A DNA stretch of 64,000 nucleotides from Mycoplasmopsis citelli (GCF_900660645.1 NZ_LR215036.1:868001-932000), one strand, 5' to 3'. Shown: positions 1 through 10,239, numbered from the stretch's first letter. Made by a program: numbers and translations. Notes: a model not told the origin generated them from the letters alone.

Positions 1-1683
1 TGAAACGTAAAAAGTATACAACGAATCTTTTTATTTTATAATTATAAACTTTGAAAGCAAGCATTTTCAAATCCTGATGATTTAGTGTTAACTTCCGAAG
101 ATAAAGATGAATGAAAGAAAATTTTCATTCAAAAATCAAACGAAATTAAAACTTTATCAGAGAAAAAACAAACAATCAATTCGCAAAATTACTTAAAAGA
201 TTTTTATATTTATAAATTACAAGAGCAAATTAAGTTATATGAACAATATCCATATTATCTTCAACCTTTAGAAAGATTAAAAAAACTTTTATATTACTAC
301 CAAAATAATTATGATGAATTAGTGAATTTTCAATGAGGAATAGATAAAAATAACAAGTTCTCGCTAGACCCTAGCAAATACTATAGTGGAAATTATAAAT
401 GAATCCAAATTAATGACGAATACATTAAAAACTGACTTAAATACTATCAAAGATGAAATTGAGTTTTTATAAATAAAGAAGATCAAATCGCTAAAATTGA
501 AGATAAAGATATTAAAGCTTTAGAAATAAACGAAAAATTTAAAAATAATAAAATAATTAGTGATTACATTAAAAGACAAATTAACTTTGCTCCAGATAGA
601 TATGATGAGCTTTGGTTAACGAATCCAGAATATCCCGAAAAAGTTAAATTTAAAGATGTTTTGAATACAGATTACAACGCACAAAGAAAGGAAGTAATTG
701 ACGAAATAAATAAATTAAATTTAAAATTTAATAATTTTCAAACTACATTAAATTTTGAGGATAATAAAAAAATTAACGTCGAAAACAAGGAATATAAATT
801 TTATGATACTAGCCAATTAAAAGATTTTGAATACGAAAAATTTTGAAAATATCAAAATTTTTTAGAACTAAAAGATAATCGTGGTATAGGTTCTTTGAAT
901 ACTTTCAATATCTATAATAATTTATTATGAGAGCGACCAAACTTATTTTCTGATGGTTTATATAAATCTATAAATTCAGAACTAATAAAACCTGTTCATA
1001 AAAGAACAAAAGAAAATGATCATATAGTAGATTACGCATCTGAACTAACTGATGAAGAAATTAAACAAGGTAAAAGATTTTGAAAAGATGCCCATTGAAT
1101 TAACCCTATTCCCGAATACAAAAGATGATTTAACCACTGAAAAGAAATCTTACCTAAAATTATCAATAAAAATTGAGATGATAAAACCAAAATTAAGGCA
1201 GTAGCTTATTATATTGCCACTAATTCTTTATATCTATCTCCTATAAAAAAACAATTCAACTATAATGGTTATGGATTTTATAATCCTACCCAAATTTTCA
1301 CAAACGATCCAGAAATTCAATGCGTTGGATATTCGATGAATTTAGCTGCTGCTCTAACAATTTTAAATATTCCTGTCAGAATTTTAGGAGGACCCTACTT
1401 AGGTTCTCCTATAGCAACAGTGGCAGAGGGCGGACACGCTTGAAATGAAGTTTTTGTTGACGGAAGATGAAAAGCGATTAATTTAACTTGATTTGATTAT
1501 AGCGAAACAACTAATTTTTCTAAAGAAACTTTCGAACTTAAAGATGATGAAGACTTATTCTTAGAAAGAAGTTCTAAACATATGGACCAATTTAAACTTA
1601 ACATTAGTTCATATGAAACTACCTTAATGTTTTTCAAAAACCCTAAAGAATACGAATATCAAGATCTTCCTGAAAGTATTTAA
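1..1683 (+). CDS. Transglutaminase-like surface protein, 5' end outside window
   Basis: The reading frame is open from base 1 to TAA at 1681-1683 (560 residues seen) with many TGA tryptophans. The C-terminal part has a transglutaminase/protease-like core: a cysteine in QCVGYSMNLAAAL (near 1321), a histidine in EGGHAWNEVF (near 1435) and a likely aspartate in NLTWFDYSE (near 1497), the expected Cys-His-Asp order. It is closely similar along its length to the complete 747-residue gene at 26593-28836 on the other strand, which has a signal anchor, so this is probably also a cell-surface or secreted protein. What it cleaves or links is unknown. The family call rests on the catalytic motif, not on a search. 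Confidence 0.75.
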
Positions 1684-1720
1684 ATATTTTTAATGATATA
1701 TATCGCATTTTTAAAAACCC

Positions 1721-1953
1721 GTTATAATCTTAATGGAGCAATACATAATTTTTGCTCCATTAAGTATTTATTATTAAAATACTAATTTTCAAAAATAAAA
1801 ATCAATTTTAAAATCTTAATAAATTTTTGATTTTTCTTAATTTTATTTCATTTTTTAATCAAAAATTTCTTCATAAAAATAACGATTTTTGATTTTATAA
1901 GAGGGTCATTAATAAAAAACTAAGTCTTAGCATCTCCTTAGACTTAGTTTTTT
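1721..1953 (+). ncRNA. Possible small RNA between a promoter-like box and a terminator
   Basis: This 390-base gap holds no credible gene. It starts with a GTTATAAT box (1721) preceded by AACCC, like the -10 box of the cassettes further on. A perfect 10-bp hairpin follows at once (1731-1740 with 1753-1762), then a second inverted repeat near 1859-1893, and it ends at the strong terminator at 1914-1953. The layout would suit a structured RNA of about 220 bases, but there is no comparative support. Confidence 0.2.
1914..1953 (+). terminator. Intrinsic terminator
   Basis: AAAACTAAGTCT pairs with AGACTTAGTTTT across a short loop and is followed by a T-rich stretch. Confidence 0.7.
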
Positions 1954-2000
1954 ATCTTTTTTAGTTAATATTTAAAAATTTGATTTTTATGCGATTTTTT

Positions 2001-2040
2001 AGTACTTTTTTCTCCTTACACATTATCCCGTTATTCTCTT
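2001..2040 (+). promoter_or_regulatory. Promoter cassette upstream of the 11-bp repeat gene
   Basis: AGTAC at 2001-2005, then exactly 24 bases, then GTTATT at 2030 preceded by CCC, as in the other cassettes. The left arm of the usual upstream stem is missing; only the TGCGATTTTTT side remains. A ribosome-binding site AGGAGA lies before the ATG at 2078. Confidence 0.55.
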
Positions 2041-2077
2041 TTTAGAAACATAAAATTAACCCTCAGGAGAAATAAAT

Positions 2078-2630
2078 ATGAAGAAACTTGAAGATGTTTT
2101 AAAAAAACTTAATAAATATTTTTTAAAAAAATCAATTATCTCAAATAAAATCCAAACTCACTGAATATAAAACTCAAAAGAAACTCAAAAATTTCAAACT
2201 CTTATTAACATTTTAGAAACTAATTTTTATTTAGAAAAAGAATTAAATATTATCAATGAAATTTTAATATATGATGATTCATTAAATACTCTTGAGAAAA
2301 TTGAAACAATTTTACAAAGAAATGATGAAACTTGCTTTTTATTTAATTCATTCTTTAGAAAATTAATATTAAACATCAAAGAAACATCAAAGAAACATCA
2401 AAGAAACATCAAAGAAACATCAAAGAAACATCAAAGAAACATCAAAGAAACATCAAAGAAACATCAAAGAAACATCAAAGAAACATCAAAGAAACATCAA
2501 AGAAACATCAAAGAAACATCAAAGAAACATCAAAGAACAAATATCTTCTACAGAATTACAAATAAAACTTTTATTGCTCAAAAAGTGTAAATACTTATTT
2601 TCAAATTTAATTTTTAAGTATATAAATTAA
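2078..2630 (+). pseudogene. Broken paralogous-family gene with an 11-bp repeat array near its 3' end
   Basis: ATG at 2078 follows AGGAGA and reads MKKLEDVLKKLNKYFLKK before an in-frame TAA at 2168. The same frame then stays open, with family-like sequence including SLNTLEKIETIL (compare the SLKTYEKIIRIF motif of the gene at 10936-11400). At 2371 it enters the 11-bp array, coding NIKETSKKHQR. After the array the current frame gives a short unnatural tail ending at 2590. The frame that continues NIKE into QISSTELQIK runs to 2628-2630 and would be joined with 1, 4, 7, 10, 13 or 16 repeat copies, not the present 15. Two lesions (stop and repeat number) suggest an inactive gene. Function unknown. 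Confidence 0.55.
2371..2535 (+). repeat. Tandem repeat, 11-bp unit x 15
   Basis: Unit AAACATCAAAG is repeated 15 times without a mismatch (165 bp). As 11 is not a multiple of 3, each gain or loss of one unit changes the frame of the downstream part of the host gene. Confidence 0.97.
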
Positions 2631-2644
2631 TTTAAACTATATTT

Positions 2645-2680
2645 AAAAACTAAGACAAAATATAAGTTGTCTTAGTTTTT
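2645..2680 (+). terminator. Intrinsic terminator (duplicated at 4617)
   Basis: AAAAACTAAGACA and TGTCTTAGTTTTT form a long stem with a T-run. The same hairpin and about 100 following bases recur at 4617 upstream of the second AbiEi gene. Confidence 0.75.
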
Positions 2681-2872
2681 AAAATCATTATTTAGAGAGA
2701 TTTAATATATATTAGATGTTTTTAAAATTATTTAGTCTTATAATTATCACAGGATATATTTATTTACATTTCTTTTTTAATTATCTCTTAAAGATTAAAA
2801 TAAAAAATATGAACAAAAATTGCAAAAATCGAAAATTATAGTATTATAATTTAACTATAAATAGGAGCAAAA

Positions 2873-3481
2873 ATGCAAACATTAAAATATCAAATAGAAC
2901 AAATTATGTTTGAAAATCCTGGAAAAATTTATATTGCTAGCGATTTTTTAGAAATAGGAGATAAAAATAATATTAAATTAATTTTACACCGATTAACAAA
3001 AGAAGGTAAAATCGAAAGACTAATTAATGGTTTATATGTTAAACCTTATTATAGTAATATTATTAAAAAGTATTCTTATACTTTACCCGAAGAAGTTGCT
3101 GAAAAAATCGCCCAGAAAAATGGTTGAACCATTGCTCCTGCTAAAAATGCAACACTTAATTATACCGGTGTTTCAACACAAGTTCCTGTTGTGTTTGAAT
3201 ATATTTCAGATGGTCCATCAAAAGAGTATTTTTATGGTAAAGCAAAAATCAGCTTTATTCATAGACCCAAAAAATACATTACTTCACGTTCGATGAAATT
3301 TAGAATTTTAGTTGAGGCAATTAGAACTTTAGGAAGAAAATATATCAACAATTCAGAAATACATGATTTAGCTTATTATGCCCAAAACATTCAAGAAGAT
3401 TTGCTAAAAGATACAAATGATTTTTCTTTGTGAATTAGAAATGTTTTGTTAAAAATTAAGGAGATTAATGACTATAGATAG
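2873..3481 (+). CDS. abiEi: AbiEi-type antitoxin / transcriptional regulator, copy 1
   Basis: A 202-residue protein starting after AGGAG. The N-terminal region (residues about 5-60, with KIYIASDFLEIGDKNNIKL and IERLINGLYVKPYYS) looks like the winged-helix plus short linker of the AbiEi family, which represses its own operon and counters the AbiEii nucleotidyltransferase. The length agrees with the family. Its stop overlaps the ATG of the toxin at 3468 by 14 bases, the usual AbiE order. A TATAAT box lies near 2843. It is about 85-90% identical to the second copy at 4944. The assignment is by family recognition. Confidence 0.75.
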
Positions 3482-4501
3482 TCTTTTTGATTTATCTAAA
3501 GAAGAAAGAAAAACAATCATTAGCAATACAGCAAAAGAACTAAATATACCTAATTGCTTTTCGTTGAGAAAGATTTATGAATTTGTATAGTTTTAAAGCA
3601 TCTTTTTAGTGATTTTAAACATAAAGAGCATCTGGTTTTTAAAGGTGGAACTAGCCTTTCAAAAGGCTATAATTTAATAGAAAGATTTTCGGAAGATATT
3701 GATTTATCTTTGAGTTGAAAAGCTTTGAATTATACCAAAGAATATGTTTACCAAAGTAGAAGTAATACAAAACAAGAAAAATTTATCAAAGAACTTAATG
3801 ATAATATAGTAATTTTATTAAAAAATGAAATAATCCCATTTTTAGAGCAAAAACTTAGTCCAATTTTAAAAGACAAAGAATTTAAATTTTATATTGACGA
3901 AAAAGATGAATTTAATATATTATTTGATTATCCCAAAGAATATCCTGTTGATTCTTCTATTCTAGGCATAATTAGATTAGAAATTGGTAAGATATCAGAA
4001 CCTATACCGGCATATCAAAAAACAATAAGAACTTATGTGTCTGAATTTTATAGCGAAGAATTTGATGATGAAATATCTGTTAAAATCGTCGATCCGCTTA
4101 GAACTTTTTACGAAAAGGCTACGATATTACATCGTGAGGCTAACCGAACAAACGGAAACTATCCAACAAAAAGATATTCAAGGCATTATTATGATATATA
4201 TAAAATGCTTGAAAGTAATATAGGAAAAAGAAGTTTTTTGGAATTAAAATTACTTTTTGATGTTGTTGAATTTAAAAAGAAATTTTATCGTCGTAATTAC
4301 GCTAAATATGATGAAATTTATCAAGGAAAATTAAAACTCATTCCACCAGGAAAAGCTTTAGAAATTTTTAGCAACGATTATAAAGAAATGAGAACAATGA
4401 TTTACGGAAAAGCTGTTAGCTTTGACAAAATCATAAGTGTCTTACAAAAATATGAAAACGAAATAAACGAACAAATCAAATCATTTAATAATAAAAATTA
4501 A
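3468..4501 (+). pseudogene. abiEii: AbiEii-type nucleotidyltransferase toxin, frameshifted
   Basis: ATG at 3468 (MTIDSLFDLSKEERK) overlaps the antitoxin end. The first frame runs into TAG after about 40 codons. A second frame picks up with VEKDLWICIVLKH and continues to 4501. That part holds the DNA polymerase beta-like signature [10 protein letters not shown] (near 3643) followed by SEDIDLSL (near 3693), the GGT(S)xSK and DxD metal-binding elements of AbiEii toxins. The shift lies near 3557-3565, around a short T-run after NIPN. Joined, the product would be about 344 residues, a normal family length. As read it is inactive unless ribosomal frameshifting or a sequence error is involved. Confidence 0.7.
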
Positions 4502-4613
4502 TAACCTTATTTATGTTTAAATAAATTAAAAATAACATCTTTAAAATACATTACACTTCCTAATGAAGTAATATCTTATTATTATAATTGAAGAACACTT
4601 CTTCTACAAGTAT

Positions 4614-4750
4614 TTCAAAAAACTAAGACAAAATATAAGTTGTCTTAGTTTTTAAAATCATTATTTTAGAGAGATTTAATATATATTAGATGTTTTTAAA
4701 ATTATTTAGTCCTATAATTATCATAGGATATATTTATTTACATTTCGTTC
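4614..4750 (+). repeat. Direct repeat of 2641-2780 (AbiE upstream segment)
   Basis: The terminator and following roughly 110 bases upstream of the first AbiEi gene recur here almost unchanged ahead of the second, so the duplication covers the upstream region as well as the gene. A 12-bp tandem repeat (TTTCGTTCGTCA-like, two copies) lies at its right edge, about 4743-4767. Confidence 0.8.
4617..4653 (+). terminator. Intrinsic terminator after the AbiEii remnant
   Basis: Same hairpin as 2645-2680: AAAAACTAAGACA paired with TGTCTTAGTTTTT, with a T-run. Confidence 0.75.
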
Positions 4751-4943
4751 GTCATTTCGTTCGTCACTATTTTTTCTTAAACATTTAAAACAACAAAAAT
4801 AAGTATTTTGATCTTTATTTGTGTTATTTTGAGTATCTTTTTATTATAAAAATATCAATGAAAATTATAGATATTGAAACCTTTTAATAAAATTTTAAAT
4901 CTATAGCACTATAATTTTAATAGTAAAAAACAGAGGAGTACAG

Positions 4944-5552
4944 ATGCAAACATTAAAGCAACAAATTGAACAAACTATGTTTGAAAATCCTGGAAAGATT
5001 TATATTGCTAGCGATTTTTTAGAACTAGGAGATAAAAATAATATTAAATTAATTTTACACCGGTTAAACAAAGAAGGTAAAATTGAAAGATTAATTAATG
5101 GTCTATATGTTAAACCTTATTATAGCAATATCCTTAAAAGATATTCTTATCCAAGACCCGAAGAAGTTGCACAAAAAATCGCTCAGAAAAATGGTTGAAC
5201 TATTGCTCCTGCTAAAAATGCAACACTTAATTATACTGGTGTTTCAACACAAGTTCCTGCTGTGTTTGAATATATTTCGAATGGACTTTCAAAAGAATAT
5301 TATTATCGTGTTTGAAAAATTACTTTTATTCGCAGACCAAAAAAATACATCAGTTCACATTCATTGAAATTTATAATTTTAATTGAGGCAATCAGAACTC
5401 TTGGTAAAAAATACATTAACAACTCAGAAATACGAGATTTAGCTTATTATGCTCAGAACATTCGGGAAGATTTATTATTAGACACAATGAATCTTGATTT
5501 TTGAATTCGCAATGTTTTATTAAAAATTAAGGAAATTAATGACAATCGATAA
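4944..5552 (+). CDS. abiEi: AbiEi-type antitoxin, copy 2 (orphan)
   Basis: 202 residues, identical in length to copy 1 and very similar throughout (MFENPGKIYIASDFLELGDK, LINGLYVKPYYSNILKRYS). It starts after AGAGGAG. Downstream only the first few codons of a toxin gene remain (5539-5586), so it is an antitoxin without its partner. Such an orphan could still repress its own promoter or that of copy 1, or neutralise a related toxin elsewhere; that is inference. Confidence 0.75.
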
Positions 5553-5586
5553 TTTTTTAATTTGTAATAAAAGTTGTTCAAAGTAA
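5539..5586 (+). pseudogene. Stub of an AbiEii toxin gene
   Basis: ATG at 5539 overlaps the antitoxin end exactly as in copy 1, and MTIDNFL matches the toxin start MTIDSLF, but after 15 codons comes TAA. The next bases resemble the sequence just after the copy 1 toxin (4500-4540), so the toxin body was deleted between these points. Confidence 0.6.
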
Positions 5587-5702
5587 TAAATAATCTTTAC
5601 CTCATTTATACTTAAGTAAATTAAAGAAAACATATTTTTTCCTTTAAAAATATAGTATTTTTTAGTTTATTAAAAGAATTTTGTTTAATATTGTTGAATA
5701 TT

Positions 5703-5738
5703 GTTAGAAAAATTTTCTTAATTTTTCTAACTTTTTTA
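5703..5738 (+). terminator. Intrinsic terminator
   Basis: GTTAGAAAAA pairs with TTTTTCTAAC and is followed by TTTTTTATT. Confidence 0.6.
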
Positions 5739-5756
5739 TTTATTAATATATCTATT

Positions 5757-5787
5757 TAAAAACTTCCTATACTAAAGAAGTTTTTTA
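5757..5787. terminator. Hairpin with T-run
   Basis: AAAAACTTC pairs with GAAGTTTTTT. It is one of several hairpins in the gene-free stretch 5587-6177; another (AAAAAACG with CGTTTTTT) lies at 5841-5868. Apart from these and the tRNA-like piece nothing else is visible in that stretch. Confidence 0.5.
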
Positions 5788-5873
5788 CTTCTTTTTATAA
5801 AATGCTTTTTGTGTAGCAACATTATATAAGCATTAACAAGAAAAAACGCCCCTAGAAGACGTTTTTTGTTAAA

Positions 5874-5944
5874 TGGGGTAAATGACGAGTTCGAACTGCA
5901 CATCATAAGTAATTACCCACTGTGCTAATCACTTCACCACATTT
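5874..5944 (-). other. Degenerate tRNA-like sequence
   Basis: Read on the minus strand it has a T-loop-like GTTCGAACT and a D-arm-like TTAGCACAGTGGGTAA. TGTGGTGAA at the 5' end can pair with TTTACCCCA at the 3' end with one mismatch and one wobble. The anticodon stem and T-stem do not pair well and no anticodon can be assigned, so it is probably a tRNA relic rather than a working gene. Confidence 0.3.
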
Positions 5945-6072
5945 GTCAGCTGCAAGATTATTATACCGTAAAAACAAAGTAAGAAATGAATTTTTAAATC
6001 TTACTTATATAAAAATAATATTTAATTTACTATCAACATTAAATTGAATTTTAGAGATTTTAAGCTAATATT

Positions 6073-6140
6073 AAAAAATCACTTTTTTAAGTGATTTTTT
6101 TGTCTTTTTTTATCCTTACAAATTAACCCATTATAATCTG
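6073..6140 (+). promoter_or_regulatory. Stem-loop plus promoter cassette
   Basis: AAAAAATCACTT pairs with AAGTGATTTTTT, then a T-rich run, then AACCC and ATTATAAT (near 6130) as the -10 box. AAGGAG lies before the ATG at 6178. Confidence 0.6.
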
Positions 6141-6177
6141 AATAAGATATTTTTTATTATCTAAGGAGCAAAAAATA

Positions 6178-7287
6178 ATGTTTAAAATTACCCCAGAAAT
6201 CAAAGAAACTTTTGAGTATTTAGAAAATCAATTGGATTATAACACTGATGAATTTTTAAATAAAATTAATTTACATATTCAAACTTTATCAGATAAAAAA
6301 AGAGAAAATTATATCTATGATTTAAAACAAATTTTCGATAGTTCTTATTTAAATGAATCTTTAAATTCAAAAAAAGAAGACAAGGCTAAAAATTTATTTT
6401 TAGCCACACAAATTTTAAATTTAAACCCTAGTTATAAGATTTTAAAAGAAATCTCTAAAACACTAGATTATGCTTTTGAATATAACGAAGAATATGAATA
6501 TATTAGCAATTACCTAATTGATAATGATATTTACACAGGAGCAACATGAAATCAAAATTTACATGAAGACTTACAAGAAAATGGAGTTAATATTTCATAT
6601 ATTAGTTTAATTGAAAAAATTAGAGAATTAGAATTTGATCAATATTATCAAAAAAATGGTGAGGAGTTTGATTGATTACCCGAAGAAGAACTTGCTAATA
6701 GAATTTTACAAACAATTTTACAAGTTGAACAATCCTTAAAAGGACAAAATTTCTTAATTCTTGATTCTAGAGGACAAAAAAATATACAATACCTTAAAAA
6801 CAAAGGTATTGACTTTAATCAATTAATTGATAAATTTATTAAAGAATCAAAAAAATATAATCTCAGTGATAAAATGTTTTACCTAAATTGGGTTAATAAA
6901 TTTTTAAATAACGAATATTATAAAGAGCAACAAATCAATCAAAAAATTCTAGATGTTTTATCAAAAAATCAGTCATTTAATATGATGTTTAATCTAAATA
7001 TAATTTTAAAGCAACACCAATATTTTTTAGATAAATTTGCTCAAGAAATGGTTGATGAAGAAGTTGCGGGAATTTTAAAAGGTTCAACATTTCTTCAAAA
7101 CTTAGATGAAGAAATGAAAAAACACGGAACTAAAAGTTATTTTGTGAACAATTACAAAATTAATAGTCTACTAAAAACACTGAATAAAAACAAATGATAT
7201 TGAGTAGATGATGATAATTATCCCATTGATGAAATTGATAATAATGAATTAATATCAATGATTTTAGATTATTTAGAAGCATCATAA
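6178..7287 (+). CDS. Paralogous-family protein, two-module form
   Basis: 369 residues, ATG after AAGGAG. The N-module begins MFKITPEIKETFEYLENQ, continues with LNKINLHIQTLSDKKRENYI and ends in the family motif TQILNLNPSYKILKEI (about residues 80-95). A second, more divergent module follows (ILDSRGQKNIQYLKNKGID...). No signal peptide, membrane segment or known catalytic motif is visible, so it is probably a soluble, largely helical cytoplasmic protein. Near relatives are at 8707, 16035 and 22984. I do not recognise the family. Expression is expected from the cassette at 6073-6140. Confidence 0.75.
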
Positions 7288-7338
7288 TTAATAATAAACA
7301 AAAATCATCAAGTTTTATGGGTTTAAATACTCTGAAGT

Positions 7339-7405
7339 AAAAATCACTTTTTTAAGTGATTTTTTTGGTTCTTTTTAGGGTTTGTTTATGAACCCGTTAT
7401 ACTTC
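7339..7405 (+). promoter_or_regulatory. Stem-loop plus promoter cassette
   Basis: AAAATCACTT/AAGTGATTTT stem, GGTTC in place of AGTAC, 24 bases, then GTTATAC at 7396 preceded by AACCC. It lies just after the stop at 7287 and before the ATG at 7441, so it can end one gene and start the next. Confidence 0.65.
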
Positions 7406-7440
7406 AATTACTACAAAAATAATTAATTTAAAGGAGACAA

Positions 7441-8589
7441 ATGACGACAAATTATAATAAAGAATATTTAAATTATCTAATTAAATGACATTATTTAGAT
7501 AATGACTTTTTAGAGAAAGTTCTTTATCAAAGAAGTTTACTTCAGCCAAATCAAGTCCAAGATTATGATTATAAATTAAATAAATTACTCAAGGGAGATT
7601 TATCTGATAATAAAATTCTAAACGCATTTAGGATTTTAAATTTTAAACCCACTTATGAGAAGTTGTGCGATTTATTTAATATTATTTATTTAGATTTTGG
7701 TCAATCTAAATCTGCTCAAAAATACATGTCAACTTTTTATATTGATTCGGAAGAGAATTTAATCAAAAAAATTGATATTTCTCTTAAAGAAAAAGGAATT
7801 AAAAGTCCATATGCTTATTTAATTAAAACAGCCAAAGTTTTATTCCCAACAACTGTAAGCCCATATTTTTGTTATGACCCTGCTTTTAATGGAGATATAA
7901 TCTCCATAGGACACGCAGGAGTTGCGTTTGAAATTATTAATCATATGTGAGAAAAGTATCAAAACAAAGCAGGGATTAAAAAGTCTTTAGTAAACTGAGA
8001 AAGAGCAATTTCTATTTTTAATATTTCCAAAGGAACTTGAAATTTTTTAAAAGACACTAAATTATATGGTGCTAAATTTGGTCATATTGAGCTTTTAAAT
8101 ATCTTATATGAAGTTGTTGAGCAAATATCAAATAAATGTCAAAAAGAAGAATATATCAAGCAAATAAGCACCATTATTAATCGGAAATATGATTGTAATA
8201 TTTTGAATGAGTATCATTATTTAAATAATTTAAAAATTTATATTCTAGCTTTAAATATTATTTTCCTAGATCCAAGTGTAGAAAATGTTGAAAAAGTTTT
8301 TGATATTTGAACACACGAATTTTCAGAGAATTTTGCTCAAGAATATTTATCTAAGAATGTTATTGAATTAGGAGAACATATCAAAACACAAGCTGATGAA
8401 GAATTGAAAGAGCTTGGCTATCAAAGCTACTATGCTAAATATTTAGATTTAATTGATAAAATGAAAGATGATCAATATTATCAATTTATTGAAAACCCAA
8501 TTCGAGTTAAAGAAATTAACGAAGAAAGGTTAAAGCATCAATTACTTAGACTTTTATTTAAACAAAAATCCCAGGAAACCCAAAAATAA
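7441..8589 (+). CDS. Paralogous-family protein, two-module form
   Basis: 382 residues, ATG after AAGGAG. It starts MTTNYNKEYLNYLIKWHYLD; a broken gene at 26292 has a related start. The family motif FRILNFKPTYEKLCDLF lies near residues 60-76 and a second copy, LNIIFLDPSVENVEKVFDIW, near 270-290, so the protein is a duplicated unit. It has no signal peptide or recognisable enzyme motif. It converges with the minus-strand genes across the terminator at 8660. Confidence 0.75.
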
Positions 8590-8659
8590 GATATTTTTAT
8601 GATATTACTTTGAGTTTTTATTAAATATTTAATCAATCTTTTTCAATTTAATAATTTCA

Positions 8660-8696
8660 AAAAATAACCGGTCACAATTTGTTACCGGTTATTTTT
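8660..8696. terminator. Bidirectional terminator between converging genes
   Basis: AAAATAACCGGT pairs with ACCGGTTATTTTT; A- and T-runs on both sides allow use in either direction. Confidence 0.7.
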
Positions 8697-8706
8697 AATA
8701 AACAAT

Positions 8707-9813
8707 TTATTTTGAATATTTTTTTAAAAAGTAAATTAATACTTGCTCATTCTTTTCGTCCTGGGTCATATCCGCAATCGGATAAGAATTTTCATCGATT
8801 CAATACCAAGTTTTTTTATCAATGACAGAATATATAAAGATATCATTATCTTTTAAATAGTGTGTTCCTTGAGCTTTAAGGTTTTTATCTAAAAAATTTA
8901 AAATTGTTGTGCCATTAGCAAATTCATCACTTTCTTTTGACGCCTTTTTTAGACACTGTTCAAAATAATTTTCATCTTTAAAAGCTCCATTTAATTCAAA
9001 AATAATTTCGGAATTTTTAGTAGTGTTTAAAATATCAGTAATATATTTTCCAAGATTTTCATCTTTAATGATTTTTGAATTAATAATATCTTCTAAATAC
9101 TTAATTCATGTCATTTGGGTGGTGGTATAAAACTTAGCTACTTGTTTGAGAAATTTTTCGTTAATGTTTTTGTGAATATCAAAATCATATTTTTGTTTTA
9201 AAAAATCTAAGTTTTGAGCAAATTGATCAGATTGTTTTCATCAAATTTGTTTATTTAAAAATAATAAAACTTTTTTAAGTGATTTTAAGACTTTTAACGC
9301 TAATTTTTCTAAAGAAATTCATTCAAATCGCTTACCGGTAAACATATAATAATCATCTTGTGAAAATTCCCCTATTTCAAAATTAAATTTAACAAGCGAA
9401 CTTTTTATTCCATCTTGTTTTAGTTCTTCATTTAAATATTCTCATCATCTTCGACCATCATTAATATTTAATTGTTCTAAATATTCGCAAATAAAGTAAG
9501 CATCTTCATCATATCCGAATTGTTCCTGTAAAACTAAATTAACTCCTCTAACAAACTCATAAGGTGGATTTAGCTTTAAAATATCAGTAGCTAAATATAA
9601 TATTTTAACTCTTTTTTCTTCAGAATAATTTGAATTTGTGGAATTGTTTTCTTTGAAAATTTCTTCAAGTTCATTAAGATATTTTGTTTGTTTATCTGTA
9701 GGTAAGGTTTTTAGATTTTTGTTAATTACATTTAAAAATTCATTAGTATTAAAATCATAATAATCTTCTAAAAGCTCAAAAGTTGCTTTATTTCATTTGT
9801 TTTTTGTTAGCAT
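8707..9813 (-). CDS. Paralogous-family protein, two-module form
   Basis: 368 residues. The start is ATG at 9813 after AAAGGATAAC. The N-module has YYDFNTNEFLNVINKNLKTL and the motif ATDILKLNPPYEFVRGV; the C-module ends with a tail WYWIDENSYPIADM resembling WYWVDDDNYPIDEI of the gene at 6178. The two are therefore close paralogs on opposite strands. It lies 51 bases after a small membrane protein gene (9865) and shares its promoter at 10128. Function unknown; soluble by appearance. Confidence 0.75.
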
Positions 9814-9864
9814 ATGTTATCCTTTGTTAATATTATTTTTTATTTTATAAAGTTAAAACAAGCA

Positions 9865-10089
9865 TTATTGTTCGACTTGAGCTACTGAATTATTATTACA
9901 TTCACAAGTAATTGATTTGTTGGTTTTTTGGATTTTTTTAAATAGATTTTTAATTAATTTTACTAATGCAATCGTTCCAAGTGAAACCAAAAAACTCACA
10001 AATATAATTGTAGTAATCATTGATGTAGTAAATTCTTCAAGTTGTTTATTTGAAAAATTAACAACAGTTTTAGTGGCTAATTCAAACAT
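9865..10089 (-). CDS. Small single-pass membrane protein
   Basis: 74 residues, ATG after AAAGGAGC. A hydrophobic segment at about residues 23-46 (MITTIIFVSFLVSLGTIALV) is flanked by an acidic N-terminus and a basic stretch KLIKNLFKKIQK, predicting one membrane pass with the C-terminus inside. It is the first gene after the cassette at 10128 and is followed by a family gene. It belongs to a set of tiny membrane proteins in this region (18047, 17877, 22653). No family recognised. Confidence 0.65.
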   Translation of the reverse strand: MFELATKTVVNFSNKQLEEFTTSMITTIIFVSFLVSLGTIALVKLIKNLFKKIQKTNKSITCECNNNSVAQVEQ

Positions 10090-10127
10090 TTTTAGCTCCT
10101 TTTATATTTAAATATTTATTTATATTT

Positions 10128-10193
10128 CGAGTATAACGGGTTAATAAATAGAGCCTAAAAAGTACTAAAAAATCACTTAAAAAAGTGGTTTTT
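10128..10193 (-). promoter_or_regulatory. Stem-loop plus promoter cassette
   Basis: On the minus strand: stem AAAACCACTT/AAGTGATTTT, AGTAC, exactly 24 bases, then GTTATACTC, with AACCC just before the box. Confidence 0.7.
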
Positions 10194-10212
10194 ATTAATT
10201 AATATATAAAAC

Positions 10213-10239
10213 AAACCGGTCGCAAATTGCGACCGGTTT
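10213..10239. terminator. Strong palindromic hairpin
   Basis: AAACCGGTCGCAA pairs perfectly with TTGCGACCGGTTT. It lies beyond the stop at 10293 of the minus-strand gene and is separate from the cassette at 10128. Confidence 0.6.

Noticed and set aside
2371-2535. CRISPR-like array
   Set aside because: The 11-bp units are directly adjacent without spacers and lie in a coding frame.
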